64,000 bases of DNA from Rhizobium sp. ACO-34A (GTDB taxonomy: Bacteria > Pseudomonadota > Alphaproteobacteria > Rhizobiales > Rhizobiaceae), in NCBI GenBank assembly GCA_002600635.1, contig CP021371.1, positions 1,739,001-1,803,000 on the forward strand, in the 5' to 3' direction. Made by a program: the position numbers and the translations under genes. The notes below the pieces were generated by a model. The model was not told the DNA's origin. It searched no databases and saw nothing but the letters and a program-made list of their open reading frames with translations. Shown here piece by piece: positions 32,278 through 41,102 of this stretch. Numbering within the stretch: position 1 is the stretch's first letter; every line of letters begins with the position of its first letter.

Positions 32278-33402
32278 ATGGTGCAACATATCAGCGGAAC
32301 GGGTCTGCGGCGTCAGTTGCTGTTCTGGCTTGCTGCCCTCGTCGTTTGCGTCTTCTTCCTGATGACGTTCCGGGCAATCCTTCTGCCTTTTATCGCCGGC
32401 ATGGCGCTGGCCTACTTCCTCGATCCTGTCGCAGACAGGCTGGAGCGCCTTGGCCTCAGCCGCATGATGGCGACCGTGGTCATCCTGACGGCCTTCGTCA
32501 TCGTTTTCGTGCTGTCGCTGATGATCATCATTCCGATCCTGGCGAGCCAGCTCAACCAGTTCATCCAGCACATTCCCGGCTATGTCACGGAACTGCAGGA
32601 ATTCATCGCCACGTCGAACGCCGCATGGCTGCCGCAATGGCTGAATTCCCAGATGGACACGATCAAGGAGAATTTCTCCAAATATCTGTCCGAGGGCGTC
32701 GGCTTCATCGGTACGCTGTTCGGCCAGATCTGGAATTCCGGCAAGGCGCTGGTGGATGTCGCCTCGCTTCTGGTCGTGACCCCGGTCGTTGCCTTCTACC
32801 TGCTCCTCGACTGGGACAGGATGATCGCCAAGGTCGACAGCTGGATACCGCGCAACAATGTGGCCACCGTCCGCGAAATCGCGACCGAACTGGACAGCAC
32901 CATCGCCGGCTTCGTGCGCGGGCAGGGCTCGCTCTGCCTGATCCTCGGCATATATTACGCAGTGGGGCTGTCGCTGATCGGCCTGAACTTCGGCCTGCTG
33001 ATCGGCTTCTTCACCGGCATGATCAGCTTCATTCCCTATGTCGGTTCCACCGTCGGCCTGCTGCTTGCGGTCGGTGTTGCGCTGGTGCAGTTCTGGCCGG
33101 ATTACGTCCACCTCATCATCGTGGCGGTGTTCTTCTTCTCCGGGCAGTTCATCGAAGGTAACATTCTGCAACCGAAGCTTGTCGGCCAGAGCGTCGGCCT
33201 GCATCCCGTCTGGCTGATGTTTGCGCTGTTTGCCTTTGGTGCGCTGTTCGGCTTCGTCGGCGTTCTTGTCGCGGTGCCGGCGGCAGCCGCCATCGGCGTG
33301 CTTGTCCGTTTTGCGCTGGCAAGATATCTTGAGAGTGATTTGTATTACGGGCAGACGGCTGCCGACGGCGAGCCGCCCGTGAAGGATGTTTCAGAGAAGT
33401 AA
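32278..33402 (+). CDS. AI-2E/PerM-family membrane transporter
   Basis: Product of 374 residues with about eight membrane helices and the family features GMALAYFLDPVADRLERLGLSR, VVAFYLLLDWDRM, GFFTGMISFIPYVGSTVG and GNILQPKLVGQSVGLHPVWLMF. Family members have been proposed to export autoinducer-2 or act as Na+/H+ antiporters; the substrate here is not determined. AGAGGA seven bases before the ATG at 32278 supports this start over a TTG at 32227. The stop abuts the hda start without a gap, so the two are coupled, as in related rhizobial genomes. Confidence 0.93.
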   Translation: MVQHISGTGLRRQLLFWLAALVVCVFFLMTFRAILLPFIAGMALAYFLDPVADRLERLGLSRMMATVVILTAFVIVFVLSLMIIIPILASQLNQFIQHIPGYVTELQEFIATSNAAWLPQWLNSQMDTIKENFSKYLSEGVGFIGTLFGQIWNSGKALVDVASLLVVTPVVAFYLLLDWDRMIAKVDSWIPRNNVATVREIATELDSTIAGFVRGQGSLCLILGIYYAVGLSLIGLNFGLLIGFFTGMISFIPYVGSTVGLLLAVGVALVQFWPDYVHLIIVAVFFFSGQFIEGNILQPKLVGQSVGLHPVWLMFALFAFGALFGFVGVLVAVPAAAAIGVLVRFALARYLESDLYYGQTAADGEPPVKDVSEK

Positions 33403-34116
33403 ATGAGTGAGATCAAGAAGGTCGTGTCGCGGCGCAGCATCGCCGAACAGCTTCCGCTCGCCTTCGATCACGGCAAGGCGACGGGACGCGACGACCTGCT
33501 GGTGTCGGACCGCCTCGAGGCGGCCGTCGCAATAATCGATTCATGGCCGCAATGGCCGTCGCCCGTTGTGGTTCTGATGGGACCCGAGGGGTCGGGGAAA
33601 TCGCATCTGGTCGACATCTTTCGGCAGCAGAGCGGTGCGGCGGACGTGCATCCCCAGGCCGGAGCCGATGCCTCCCGTCAGGCGGAAACCGGACCGGTGG
33701 TGTTCGAGGATGCGGACAGGGAAGGCTTTGACGAGGTCGAGCTTTTCCATCTCATCAACACCGTGCGCGAGCATGGCACCAGCCTGCTGATGACGTCGCG
33801 CACCTGGCCGCCGTCGTGGAATGTCGCGCTGCCCGACCTGCGTTCGCGCCTGAAGGCTGCGACCATGGTGGAGATCGGAAGCCCCGATGAGGCGCTGCTT
33901 TCGCAGGTCATGGTGAAACTGTTCGCCGACCGCCAGCTTTACGTCGATGACAAGATTGTAGGTTATATCGTGCAGCGCATGGAGCGATCCTTCTCCGCGG
34001 CGCAGGATATCGTGGAGAGGATCGACCGGCTGGCACTGGCGCGTCGAACACGGATCACCCGGACACTGGCCGGGGAGGTTCTGAACGAGCTCTACGCGAC
34101 CAGCGGATCGGAGTGA
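33403..34116 (+). CDS. hda: DnaA-related regulator HdaA
   Basis: Product of 237 residues. Hda, with the DNA-loaded beta-clamp, stimulates ATP hydrolysis by DnaA and prevents over-initiation of replication. The N-terminal clamp-binding peptide is QLPLAF. The AAA+ domain has Walker A in GPEGSGKSHL and Walker B-like VVFEDADR, with sensor region LMTSRTWPP. The C-terminal part has the DnaA-like VQRMERSFSAAQDIVERIDRLALAR. It starts at the base after the PerM stop codon. The Pho-box-like repeats for ppk begin at the base after its own stop. Confidence 0.93.
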   Translation: MSEIKKVVSRRSIAEQLPLAFDHGKATGRDDLLVSDRLEAAVAIIDSWPQWPSPVVVLMGPEGSGKSHLVDIFRQQSGAADVHPQAGADASRQAETGPVVFEDADREGFDEVELFHLINTVREHGTSLLMTSRTWPPSWNVALPDLRSRLKAATMVEIGSPDEALLSQVMVKLFADRQLYVDDKIVGYIVQRMERSFSAAQDIVERIDRLALARRTRITRTLAGEVLNELYATSGSE

Positions 34117-34145
34117 CTGTCACAGGACTGTCGTCAAACTGTTAT
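34117..34145 (+). promoter_or_regulatory. Pho-box-like triple direct repeat upstream of ppk
   Basis: CTGTCAC (34117-34123), CTGTCGT (34128-34134) and CTGTTAT (34139-34145), separated by the 4-base linkers AGGA and CAAA, an exact 11-bp period. The PhoB consensus is CTGTCAT repeated with a 4-base linker. The third repeat overlaps the likely -10 hexamer. Confidence 0.72.
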
Positions 34146-34148
34146 AAT
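34143..34148 (+). promoter_or_regulatory. Likely -10 element of ppk
   Basis: Perfect TATAAT, eight bases after the second Pho-type repeat (which ends at 34134), with no good -35 hexamer. That is the layout of PhoB-activated promoters. Transcription would begin near 34155, upstream of the ATG candidates at 34172 and 34181 but downstream of the TTG at 34148. Confidence 0.6.
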
Positions 34149-34180
34149 TGGCGCGGGAAACCGATAAAGGGATGGAAGAC

Positions 34181-36373
34181 ATGGATTCTGTGGTAAGCGA
34201 CGCGGCCGACGTATCAGACGCCGAGGTGACGGCCACGGATGAGCTCCTGTCGAGTTCCGACCGGTTCATCAACCGCGAATTCTCGTGGCTTCAGTTCAAT
34301 CGCCGCGTGCTGGAAGAAACCCTGAATACCGCCCATCCGCTGCTGGAGCGCGTCAGGTTCCTGTCGATTTCCTCCACCAATCTCGATGAATTCTTCATGG
34401 TGCGCGTCGCCGGCCTCGAAGGTCAGGTTCGCCAGGGCATCACCATCAAGAGCCCGGACGGCAAGACGCCGGCTGAGCAGCTCGACGAAATCCTCAAGGA
34501 AATCGACAACCTGCAGATGGAGCAGCAGGCGTCGCTGGCGGTGCTGCAGCAGTATCTTGCCAAGGAAGACATCCTGTTCGTGCGCCCGGCCGCGCTGTCC
34601 GCCGAAGATCGCAGCTGGCTCGAAACCTCGTTCGAGGAATCGATCTTCCCGGTGCTGACACCGCTGTCGATCGATCCGGCGCATCCTTTCCCCTTCATCC
34701 CCAATCTCGGCTTCTCGATGGGGCTGCAGCTGGAGAGCAAGCGCAATCGAGAGCCGATGACGGCCCTGCTGCGCCTGCCGCCGACGCTTGACCGTTTCAT
34801 CCGCTTGCCGGACGAGAAGACGACCATTCGCTACATCACGCTGGAAGATGTCGTCGGCCTGTTCATTCACCGCCTTTATCCCGGGTATGAAGTGACCGGC
34901 TTCGGCACTTTCCGCATCATTCGCGACAGCGATATCGAAGTTGAGGAAGAGGCCGAGGATCTGGTGCGCTTCTTCGAGACGGCGCTGAAACGCCGCCGGC
35001 GCGGGTCGGTGATCCGCATCGAGGTCGATTCCGAAATGCCGGTCTCGCTACGCCAGTTCGTGGTGCATGAATTGGCCGTTCCGGATAACCGCGTCGCGGT
35101 TCTGCCGGGCCTTCTCGCGCTCAACACGCTTTCGGAAATCACCAAGGCTCCGCGCGACGATCTGCGTTTCGAGCCTTACAACGCCCGCTTCCCGGAGCGT
35201 GTGCGCGAGCATGCCGGCGATTGCCTTGCCGCCATCCGCGAAAAGGACATGGTGGTTCACCACCCCTATGAAAGCTTCGACGTCGTCGTGCAGTTCCTGC
35301 TGCAGGCCGCCCGCGATCCTGATGTGCTGGCGATCAAGCAGACGCTTTACCGCACGTCGAACGACAGCCCGATCGTTCGTGCGCTGATCGACGCCGCCGA
35401 GGCCGGCAAGTCGGTGACCGCGTTGGTCGAACTCAAGGCCCGCTTTGACGAGGAAGCCAACATCCGCTGGGCGCGCGACCTTGAACGCGCCGGCGTGCAG
35501 GTGGTCTTCGGCTTCATCGAACTCAAGACCCACGCCAAGATGTCCATGGTGGTGCGTCGCGAGGACGGCAAGCTCCGCACCTATTGCCATCTCGGCACCG
35601 GCAACTATCACCCGGTGACGGCGAAGATCTATACGGACCTTTCCTTCTTCACCTGCAATCCGAAGATCGCCCATGACATGGCGAACATCTTCAACTTCAT
35701 CACCGGCTATGGCGAGCCGGAAGAGAGCATGAAGCTGGCCGTTTCTCCCTACACGCTGCGTCCGCGCATCCTGCGGCACATCGAGGAGGAGATCGTCCAT
35801 GCCCGCAACGGCGCGCCGGCGGCGATCTGGATGAAGATGAACTCGCTGGTCGATCCGGAGATCATCGACGCGCTCTACCGCGCCAGCCGCGCGGGCGTCG
35901 ATGTCGATCTGGTCGTTCGCGGCATCTGCTGCCTGCGTCCGCAGGTGCCGGGCCTCTCAGACAATATCCGCGTCAAGTCGATCGTCGGCCGCTTTCTCGA
36001 GCACAGCCGCATCTTCTGCTTCGGCAATGGTTACGGCCTGCCTTCGGAGAAGGCGCTGGTCTATATCGGCTCGGCCGACATGATGCCGCGCAATCTGGAC
36101 CGGCGCGTCGAAACGCTGGTGCCGCTCACCAACCCTACCGTGCATGAACAGGTTCTATCACAGATTATGCTGGGCAATCTGATTGACAACCAGCAGAGCT
36201 ACGAGATATTGGCCGACGGGACGTCAAGGCGCATGGAAGTGCGCCCCGGCGAGGAACCTTTTAACGCGCAGCACTATTTCATGACCAATCCGAGCCTTTC
36301 TGGACGTGGGGAGTCATTGAAATCGAGCGCGCCGAAACTGATTGCCGGTATCATATCCGGTCGGAAACGCTAA
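34181..36373 (+). CDS. ppk: Polyphosphate kinase 1
   Basis: Product of 730 residues that makes polyphosphate reversibly from ATP. It opens with the typical [18 protein letters not shown]. The two catalytic histidines are His470 in [12 protein letters not shown] (autophosphorylated) and His608 in [28 protein letters not shown] and [17 protein letters not shown] are also family hallmarks. The frame opens with a TTG at 34148, but this overlaps the -10. The ATG at 34181, nine bases after AAAGGG, is preferred (34172 is an alternative). ppx follows after 11 bases. Control by phosphate starvation is suggested by the Pho-type repeats. Confidence 0.96.
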   Translation: MDSVVSDAADVSDAEVTATDELLSSSDRFINREFSWLQFNRRVLEETLNTAHPLLERVRFLSISSTNLDEFFMVRVAGLEGQVRQGITIKSPDGKTPAEQLDEILKEIDNLQMEQQASLAVLQQYLAKEDILFVRPAALSAEDRSWLETSFEESIFPVLTPLSIDPAHPFPFIPNLGFSMGLQLESKRNREPMTALLRLPPTLDRFIRLPDEKTTIRYITLEDVVGLFIHRLYPGYEVTGFGTFRIIRDSDIEVEEEAEDLVRFFETALKRRRRGSVIRIEVDSEMPVSLRQFVVHELAVPDNRVAVLPGLLALNTLSEITKAPRDDLRFEPYNARFPERVREHAGDCLAAIREKDMVVHHPYESFDVVVQFLLQAARDPDVLAIKQTLYRTSNDSPIVRALIDAAEAGKSVTALVELKARFDEEANIRWARDLERAGVQVVFGFIELKTHAKMSMVVRREDGKLRTYCHLGTGNYHPVTAKIYTDLSFFTCNPKIAHDMANIFNFITGYGEPEESMKLAVSPYTLRPRILRHIEEEIVHARNGAPAAIWMKMNSLVDPEIIDALYRASRAGVDVDLVVRGICCLRPQVPGLSDNIRVKSIVGRFLEHSRIFCFGNGYGLPSEKALVYIGSADMMPRNLDRRVETLVPLTNPTVHEQVLSQIMLGNLIDNQQSYEILADGTSRRMEVRPGEEPFNAQHYFMTNPSLSGRGESLKSSAPKLIAGIISGRKR

Positions 36374-36384
36374 ACTGGTACTTC

Positions 36385-37905
36385 ATGACAAGATCTGAAG
36401 CGCAGGGGCGCTTGCCCGGCATTGCCCCTGTTTCCGTTGTCGATATTGGTTCGAATTCGATCCGTCTCGTTGTCTACGAGGGCCTTTCCAGGGCGCCGAC
36501 GGTACTTTTCAACGAAAAGGTGCTTTGCGGTCTCGGCAAGGGGCTGGCATCCAGCGGTCGCATGGACGACGAGGGTGTTACGCGTGCGCTTGGCGCCCTT
36601 CGCAGGTTCGGCGCGCTCTCGCGTCAGGCTCGTGCCACGGCGATGTATGTGCTGGCGACGGCTGCGGCTCGCGAGGCGGCAAACGGCCCGGAATTCATCC
36701 GCAGGGCAGAAGAGATTCTCGATCACAAGGTGATCGTGCTGACCGGTGAGGAAGAGGCGCTTTATTCCGCCCTCGGCATCGTCAGCGGCTTCCACGATCC
36801 TGATGGGATCGCAGGCGACCTCGGCGGCGGCTCTCTTGAACTGATCGACATCAAGGGCCGCGAACTCGGCAAGGGCATCACCCTGCCGCTCGGTGGCCTG
36901 CGCCTGTCGGAAACCGTGGGCGGTTCGCTGTCCAAGGCGCGCGCCTTTGCGCGCAAGCAGATCAAGGGCGCGAAGCTTCTCGAAAAAGGCGCTGGACGCA
37001 CCTTCTATGCCGTCGGCGGCACCTGGCGAAACATCGCCAAGCTGCATATGGAACTGCGCAAGTATCCCCTTCACATGATGCAGGGCTACGAACTGCCATA
37101 CGGCGAGATCGTCTCCTTCCTTGAAGAGGTGGTTTCGGGCGCAAATTCGCGCGATCCGGCATGGGCGTCGATTTCCAAGAGCCGTCGCTCGCTGCTTCCC
37201 TTCGGCGCCATCGCCATGCAGGAAGTGCTCGAGGCGATGAAGCCCGCACGGGTCTCCTTCTCCGCTCAGGGCGTTCGCGAAGGCTATCTCTTCTCGCTCC
37301 TCTCCGAAGAGGATCAGGCGCTGGATCCGCTGCTGACCGCAGCCGATGAACTCGCCATCCTGCGCGCTCGCTCGCCCGAGCATGCGCGCGAGCTTGCCGA
37401 ATGGACGGGCCGGATGATGCCCTTCTTCGACATTGCCGAAACCGAGGAAGACGTGCGATATCGCCGGGCGGCCTGCCTGCTGGCGGATCTCAGCTGGCGT
37501 GCTCATCCCGACTATCGCGGGCTGCAGGCGCTCAACATCATTGCGCACTCGTCCTTTGTCGGCATCACCCATCCCGGCCGCGCCTTCATCGCGCTGACCA
37601 ACTACTATCGCTTCGAAGGGCTCTATGACGACGGCCGCACCGGTCCGCTGGCGACCATTGCGACCGAGCGCCTGCTTGAGCGCGCCAAGCTTCTCGGCGG
37701 TATGCTGCGCGTGGTCTATCTCTTCTCGGCATCGATGCCCGGCATCGTTCACGATCTGGCTTTCCGCCGGTCGGAGCGGTCCGACCTCGACCTCGAATTC
37801 GTCGTGCCCCACGCCTATCGCGACTTCGCCGGCGAACGCCTCGACGGCCGCCTCCAGCAATTGGCGAAGCTGACGGGCAAGCGACTGGCTTTCGTCTTCG
37901 AGTAG
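36385..37905 (+). CDS. ppx: Exopolyphosphatase
   Basis: Product of 506 residues of the Ppx/GppA family, releasing phosphate from polyphosphate ends. The ASKHA nucleotide-binding fold is shown by VDIGSNSIRLVVYEG near the N-terminus, LTGEEEALYSALG and GDLGGGSLELIDI. An HD-like helical C-terminal part begins near residue 310 (ALDPLLTAADELA, LNIIAHSSFVGITHPGR). It lies 11 bases after ppk, giving a synthesis/degradation pair in one operon. Two small lower-GC genes follow. Confidence 0.95.
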   Translation: MTRSEAQGRLPGIAPVSVVDIGSNSIRLVVYEGLSRAPTVLFNEKVLCGLGKGLASSGRMDDEGVTRALGALRRFGALSRQARATAMYVLATAAAREAANGPEFIRRAEEILDHKVIVLTGEEEALYSALGIVSGFHDPDGIAGDLGGGSLELIDIKGRELGKGITLPLGGLRLSETVGGSLSKARAFARKQIKGAKLLEKGAGRTFYAVGGTWRNIAKLHMELRKYPLHMMQGYELPYGEIVSFLEEVVSGANSRDPAWASISKSRRSLLPFGAIAMQEVLEAMKPARVSFSAQGVREGYLFSLLSEEDQALDPLLTAADELAILRARSPEHARELAEWTGRMMPFFDIAETEEDVRYRRAACLLADLSWRAHPDYRGLQALNIIAHSSFVGITHPGRAFIALTNYYRFEGLYDDGRTGPLATIATERLLERAKLLGGMLRVVYLFSASMPGIVHDLAFRRSERSDLDLEFVVPHAYRDFAGERLDGRLQQLAKLTGKRLAFVFE

Positions 37906-37983
37906 CCGATATACCCAAAATCCTAGGTTGAAAATCACGCGGACTCGGATAATTTCCCCCATACGTTGAATTTGGGGGTGTCG

Positions 37984-38334
37984 ATGCAACGTGCCGATCT
38001 TGACGATATTATAGACCGGAAAATCCAGTCGCGGATCAAATCCGGGTTGAGTAGCGGTGAACGGGAACTGGCCGCGAAATTATCACAAAATTTCAAAGCG
38101 AAGGTTGAGCTTGATAGGATTGCCGAAGGCCTGAAATCATCAAACGACAATGCACAACGGAAAAGCGAGCGCCGCAGCTATCGGGTGAGGGTCGTCAAAA
38201 AGGCGATGTATGATACCGCTGAAGCATTGATTCGTGCGTCACGGAAAAAGCAATCCGAGGAACGCATCGCAAAAGCTGTTCAAAAGCGTCTGAGTGAATG
38301 GTGTCGAAAGCATGTCAACCACTTGAAGGTGTGA
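37984..38334 (+). CDS. Small basic helical protein, unknown
   Basis: Product of 116 residues, strongly charged and mostly helical in appearance (IDRKIQSRIKSG, KAKVELDRIAEGLKS, ERRSYRVRVVKKAMYDTAEALIRASRKKQSEERIAKAVQKRL). There is no membrane segment or known motif; nucleic-acid binding is conceivable but unproven. The start at 37984 has GGGGGTG in front. Hand counts give about 47-55% GC per 60 bases, against about 62% in ppx. It is followed four bases later by a small membrane protein gene with the same bias, so the two look like an inserted accessory pair. Confidence 0.7.
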   Translation: MQRADLDDIIDRKIQSRIKSGLSSGERELAAKLSQNFKAKVELDRIAEGLKSSNDNAQRKSERRSYRVRVVKKAMYDTAEALIRASRKKQSEERIAKAVQKRLSEWCRKHVNHLKV

Positions 38335-38338
38335 TGCT

Positions 38339-38713
38339 ATGACTGCACTTAGCAAGGAAACGCTGGAGTATCAGCGCGCTATCATCGAACTTCCGCGTTT
38401 CGTAATGTCTGGGGTGGCGATATTCGCGACGGCTGCGTCTTTTTTTATTCGGGATCTTCCCGAAGGCCAGATTCAGAGCATGCTGATGAAGTTCCTGTAC
38501 ATAGTCGGCATGGTTCTGACTTTGCTGACCTTCAGCTATGGCTTCAAGTTATCGACGGGTCTGGTGAATGTCATGAGGTCATCTCCGTCAAATGAAAATG
38601 CCAGCTCGCAGATCGACCAGCTAATTGCCGGAGATTACAGGACCTTTTCCTGGATTGGCGCCGTTTGCATCCTGTCCTGGGTGGTCGTGATTTTTCTAAT
38701 GGCTCTGTGTTGA
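38339..38713 (+). CDS. Small three-helix membrane protein, unknown
   Basis: Product of 124 residues with three hydrophobic segments (FVMSGVAIFATAASFFI, FLYIVGMVLTLLTFSYGF, WIGAVCILSWVVVIFLMAL) and a polar loop rich in Ser/Asn between the second and third. No family was recognised. It is four bases downstream of the small basic protein gene and shares its lower GC content and freer use of A/T-ending codons. The two probably form one operon, ended by the hairpin at 38721-38748. Confidence 0.7.
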   Translation: MTALSKETLEYQRAIIELPRFVMSGVAIFATAASFFIRDLPEGQIQSMLMKFLYIVGMVLTLLTFSYGFKLSTGLVNVMRSSPSNENASSQIDQLIAGDYRTFSWIGAVCILSWVVVIFLMALC

Positions 38714-38715
38714 AG

Positions 38716-38753
38716 CAAAAAGGCCGGCGGCAGGAATGCCGCCAGCCTCTTTT
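38716..38753. terminator. Bidirectional terminator between convergent genes
   Basis: AGGCCGGCGGCA (38721-38732) pairs with TGCCGCCAGCCT (38737-38748), one mismatch, tetraloop GGAA. CTTTTC follows on the plus strand and five A precede it (T-tract on the minus strand). It serves the small membrane protein gene and the phytase-like gene. Confidence 0.88.
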
Positions 38754-38768
38754 CGTCCCTGGACGTTC

Positions 38769-40124
38769 TTACTTGGCAGAGAGGAATTCGCCGACTTCGA
38801 GCAGGACGAACTCGTTGTCGTCGGCCTTGTCGAGGGCGCGACCGGCCGAGAAGGGCAGGTTGTTGTCGTTGCCGACGACGATATGGGTAGGATCGACCAC
38901 ATCGACGTTTTCAATGGTGACGAAAGGCATGTCGTAGAAGCCTTCGCCGCCGCCTTGGCGCTTCTTGTTGTCCGGGTCGGAGATCTTCATGAGATCGATG
39001 TAGCCGATCTTGCGGACGGCCTTTCCGACGTTTTCGTCGGTCATCTCGATCTTGTAGATGCGCTTGTGCGCGGCCGGAACGGCAAAGCAGGTCGGTTCGG
39101 GCTTCTTCGGATCGGCGCAGGCCTTGTCGGCCGTGCCGGCGCCGTTGTCGCGCTCGATGATGAGAGCGGTGGTGCCGTCGATCATGTTGAAGTCGCCGAT
39201 GGCCTCGCCGCCTTCAGACAGTGGATAGAGCCAGGAACGGCCGGTCCAGGCCTTGGAGGCGACATCGAGTTCGATGATGCGCAGGGCCGTCAGGCCGTCG
39301 GCCTTTTCGACCGAGCCGTCTTCGAGGAAGAGCGGGCCTTCGAGCAGGCCATAGAGCTTGGAGCCATCCTTCGACATGGCGAGGCCTTCATAGCCGCCGG
39401 AACGCTTCAGGTTGAAGGCTGCCATCTTGGCGGTCGGATTGGCCGGAACGACGAGCGTCGGATGGTCGGGCGACTTCACTTCGGTCTCGCCTGCCTTGGT
39501 CGAGATGACATCGGTCAGCTTGCCGTCCCTGGTGAACTTCAGGATGTAGGGGCCGAACTCTTCGCCGATCCAGAAGCCGTCTGCGACGGGCTGGATCGAT
39601 TCGACGTCGAAGTCGGCGCCGGTGAGATAGCGCTGCTCGGCGCCTTCCATGACGATCGGGAAGGGGGCCTTCTTGTCCGGGTCGGACAGGAATACGGTTC
39701 CAAGACGCTCGACCTTGCCGGCATCCCAGTCGAACTTGATGTGATGCAGCATCAGCATGGAGTCGCTGGAATTGATCTTCGAGCCGAAGCCGTTGTCGGA
39801 GAGGCTCCAGAAGGTGCCGTCCTCCATGGTCTTGATGCCGGAGAAACCCTGTACGGCCTGTCCGTCGAAGGGCATCGAAAGACCGGTCGGGCGAACGCCG
39901 TCCTTGCCCGGAACGGTGCCGAGGCCTTCGGCGCGCTTGCGGTCTGCCGTGGTGAACTTGCCCGAGGTCTTCAGGTGGGCGGGAGCATCGGCCGGAGCGG
40001 AGATGATCGTGTTGGCCGGAAGGATTGCGTGGGAAACGAGTTTCGCCGGGAAGGCGACCTCGTCGGCAAAGGCCGGAGCGGCGAGAAGGAAAAGGGATAC
40101 GGAAGCAAAGAGATGTTTTTTCAC
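38769..40124 (-). CDS. Exported esterase-like/phytase-like beta-propeller protein
   Basis: Product of about 451 residues with a signal peptide (LFASVSLFLLAAPAFADE). The mature part fits the family described as esterase-like activity of phytase (PF13449). It has GFSGIKTMEDGTFWSLSDNGFGSK near the N-terminus, NYEGL-like GYEGLAMSKDGSKLYGLLEGPL, and FNMIDGTTALIIERDNGAG. Members are periplasmic or outer-membrane propellers whose substrates are mostly unknown. Phosphate scavenging would fit the ppk-ppx neighbourhood but is only inference. The GTG at 40124, directly before the signal peptide, is preferred over an ATG at 40136 that lacks a ribosome site. Confidence 0.85.
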   Translation of the reverse strand: MKKHLFASVSLFLLAAPAFADEVAFPAKLVSHAILPANTIISAPADAPAHLKTSGKFTTADRKRAEGLGTVPGKDGVRPTGLSMPFDGQAVQGFSGIKTMEDGTFWSLSDNGFGSKINSSDSMLMLHHIKFDWDAGKVERLGTVFLSDPDKKAPFPIVMEGAEQRYLTGADFDVESIQPVADGFWIGEEFGPYILKFTRDGKLTDVISTKAGETEVKSPDHPTLVVPANPTAKMAAFNLKRSGGYEGLAMSKDGSKLYGLLEGPLFLEDGSVEKADGLTALRIIELDVASKAWTGRSWLYPLSEGGEAIGDFNMIDGTTALIIERDNGAGTADKACADPKKPEPTCFAVPAAHKRIYKIEMTDENVGKAVRKIGYIDLMKISDPDNKKRQGGGEGFYDMPFVTIENVDVVDPTHIVVGNDNNLPFSAGRALDKADDNEFVLLEVGEFLSAK

Positions 40125-40220
40125 GGCGTCACCCATTCGTAGGAAGGTTTGAGACGCGGCATGCTTAAGGAGCGCCCATGTCAGGGCGATTGCTGTTCGA
40201 TGAAGTTTCGGTGACTGTCC

Positions 40221-41102
40221 TCAGGCGCGAAGCAGCGTCAGCCAGTGGCCGGGCGTCATGCCGTAGCAGTTCTTGAAATGACGGGTGAAATGGCTCTGGT
40301 CGGCAAAGCCGGCGTCGTAGGCGGCTTCCGCGATCGGCATGCCGCTGCTTATCATGCCCTTTGCCCGCTCCAGCCGCCGCATGGTGCGATAACGATGCGG
40401 GCTCGTGCCCGTCACCAGCCGGAACTGGCGGGCGAGTGAATAGCGGTTGAGATCGGTCAGCGTTTCCAGTTCTTCCGAGGAAACCTGTTCGGCACAGTTT
40501 TCCCTGAGATAGGCGCAGGCGCGCGCAACGGCCCGCTCCGCCTTGGTCGATACCGCCTGCCGGTTGCCGGCGTGTCGTCCCAGGCCGTCCGCGATCCGGC
40601 TCAGCAGGTCGGAGAGCGCCAGTCCATCGGGAGCATGATCGAGATCGACAAGCGCCTCAGCGAGAGCCCGGGCAAGCCGGCTGTCGGAGAGGACCGGGGT
40701 CGATACGAAGGGCAGGGTGGCCGAAGGCTTGTCGCAGGCGTCGCGGATCAGTTCCGGGGGAATGTACATCATCCGGTATCGCAGGCCGTCGTCGGTGCCC
40801 GCAGCACCGTCATGAACCTCGTCGGGGTGGAGCACGATGACATTTCCGGGCAGGCTGAAACGCGTTTCCCCGCGATAGGAGAAGGCCTGCACGCCGCTGA
40901 TCGTCAGCCCGAGCGCATAGGTATCGTGCCGATGCGGCGCAAAGCCGTTGCCGGAAAACTGGGCTTCGATGCGCTCGATGCCGTGGGTATCGATACCGGA
41001 ACGGATCGCGTCGACCGGCCTGCACGAACGTTCAAGACCTTGGCTATCGAAGGCTGGTAGCCCGGCAAGCGTATCAAGAAGACCGTTTCCGGAGTGTTGC
41101 AT
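40221..41102 (-). CDS. AraC-family transcriptional regulator
   Basis: Product of about 293 residues. The N-terminal cupin-like sensing domain has the FAPHRHDTYALGLTISGVQAF pattern and LHPDEVHDG. The C-terminal pair of helix-turn-helix motifs is canonical (LNRYSLARQFRLVTGTSPHRYRTMRRLERAK, then AAYDAGFADQSHFTRHFKNCYGMTPGHW). The frame is open to 41210. The ATG at 41102 gives a normal length, but it overlaps the start codon of the divergent DUF2000 gene by two bases and has no clear ribosome site. A TTG a few codons in, behind GGAAACGG, is an alternative. The neighbour is its most likely target. Confidence 0.9.
   Translation of the reverse strand: MQHSGNGLLDTLAGLPAFDSQGLERSCRPVDAIRSGIDTHGIERIEAQFSGNGFAPHRHDTYALGLTISGVQAFSYRGETRFSLPGNVIVLHPDEVHDGAAGTDDGLRYRMMYIPPELIRDACDKPSATLPFVSTPVLSDSRLARALAEALVDLDHAPDGLALSDLLSRIADGLGRHAGNRQAVSTKAERAVARACAYLRENCAEQVSSEELETLTDLNRYSLARQFRLVTGTSPHRYRTMRRLERAKGMISSGMPIAEAAYDAGFADQSHFTRHFKNCYGMTPGHWLTLLRA

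Noticed and set aside
36370..37989. 539-codon minus-strand frame opposite ppx
   Set aside because: Shadow frame with no ribosome site or recognisable domain.
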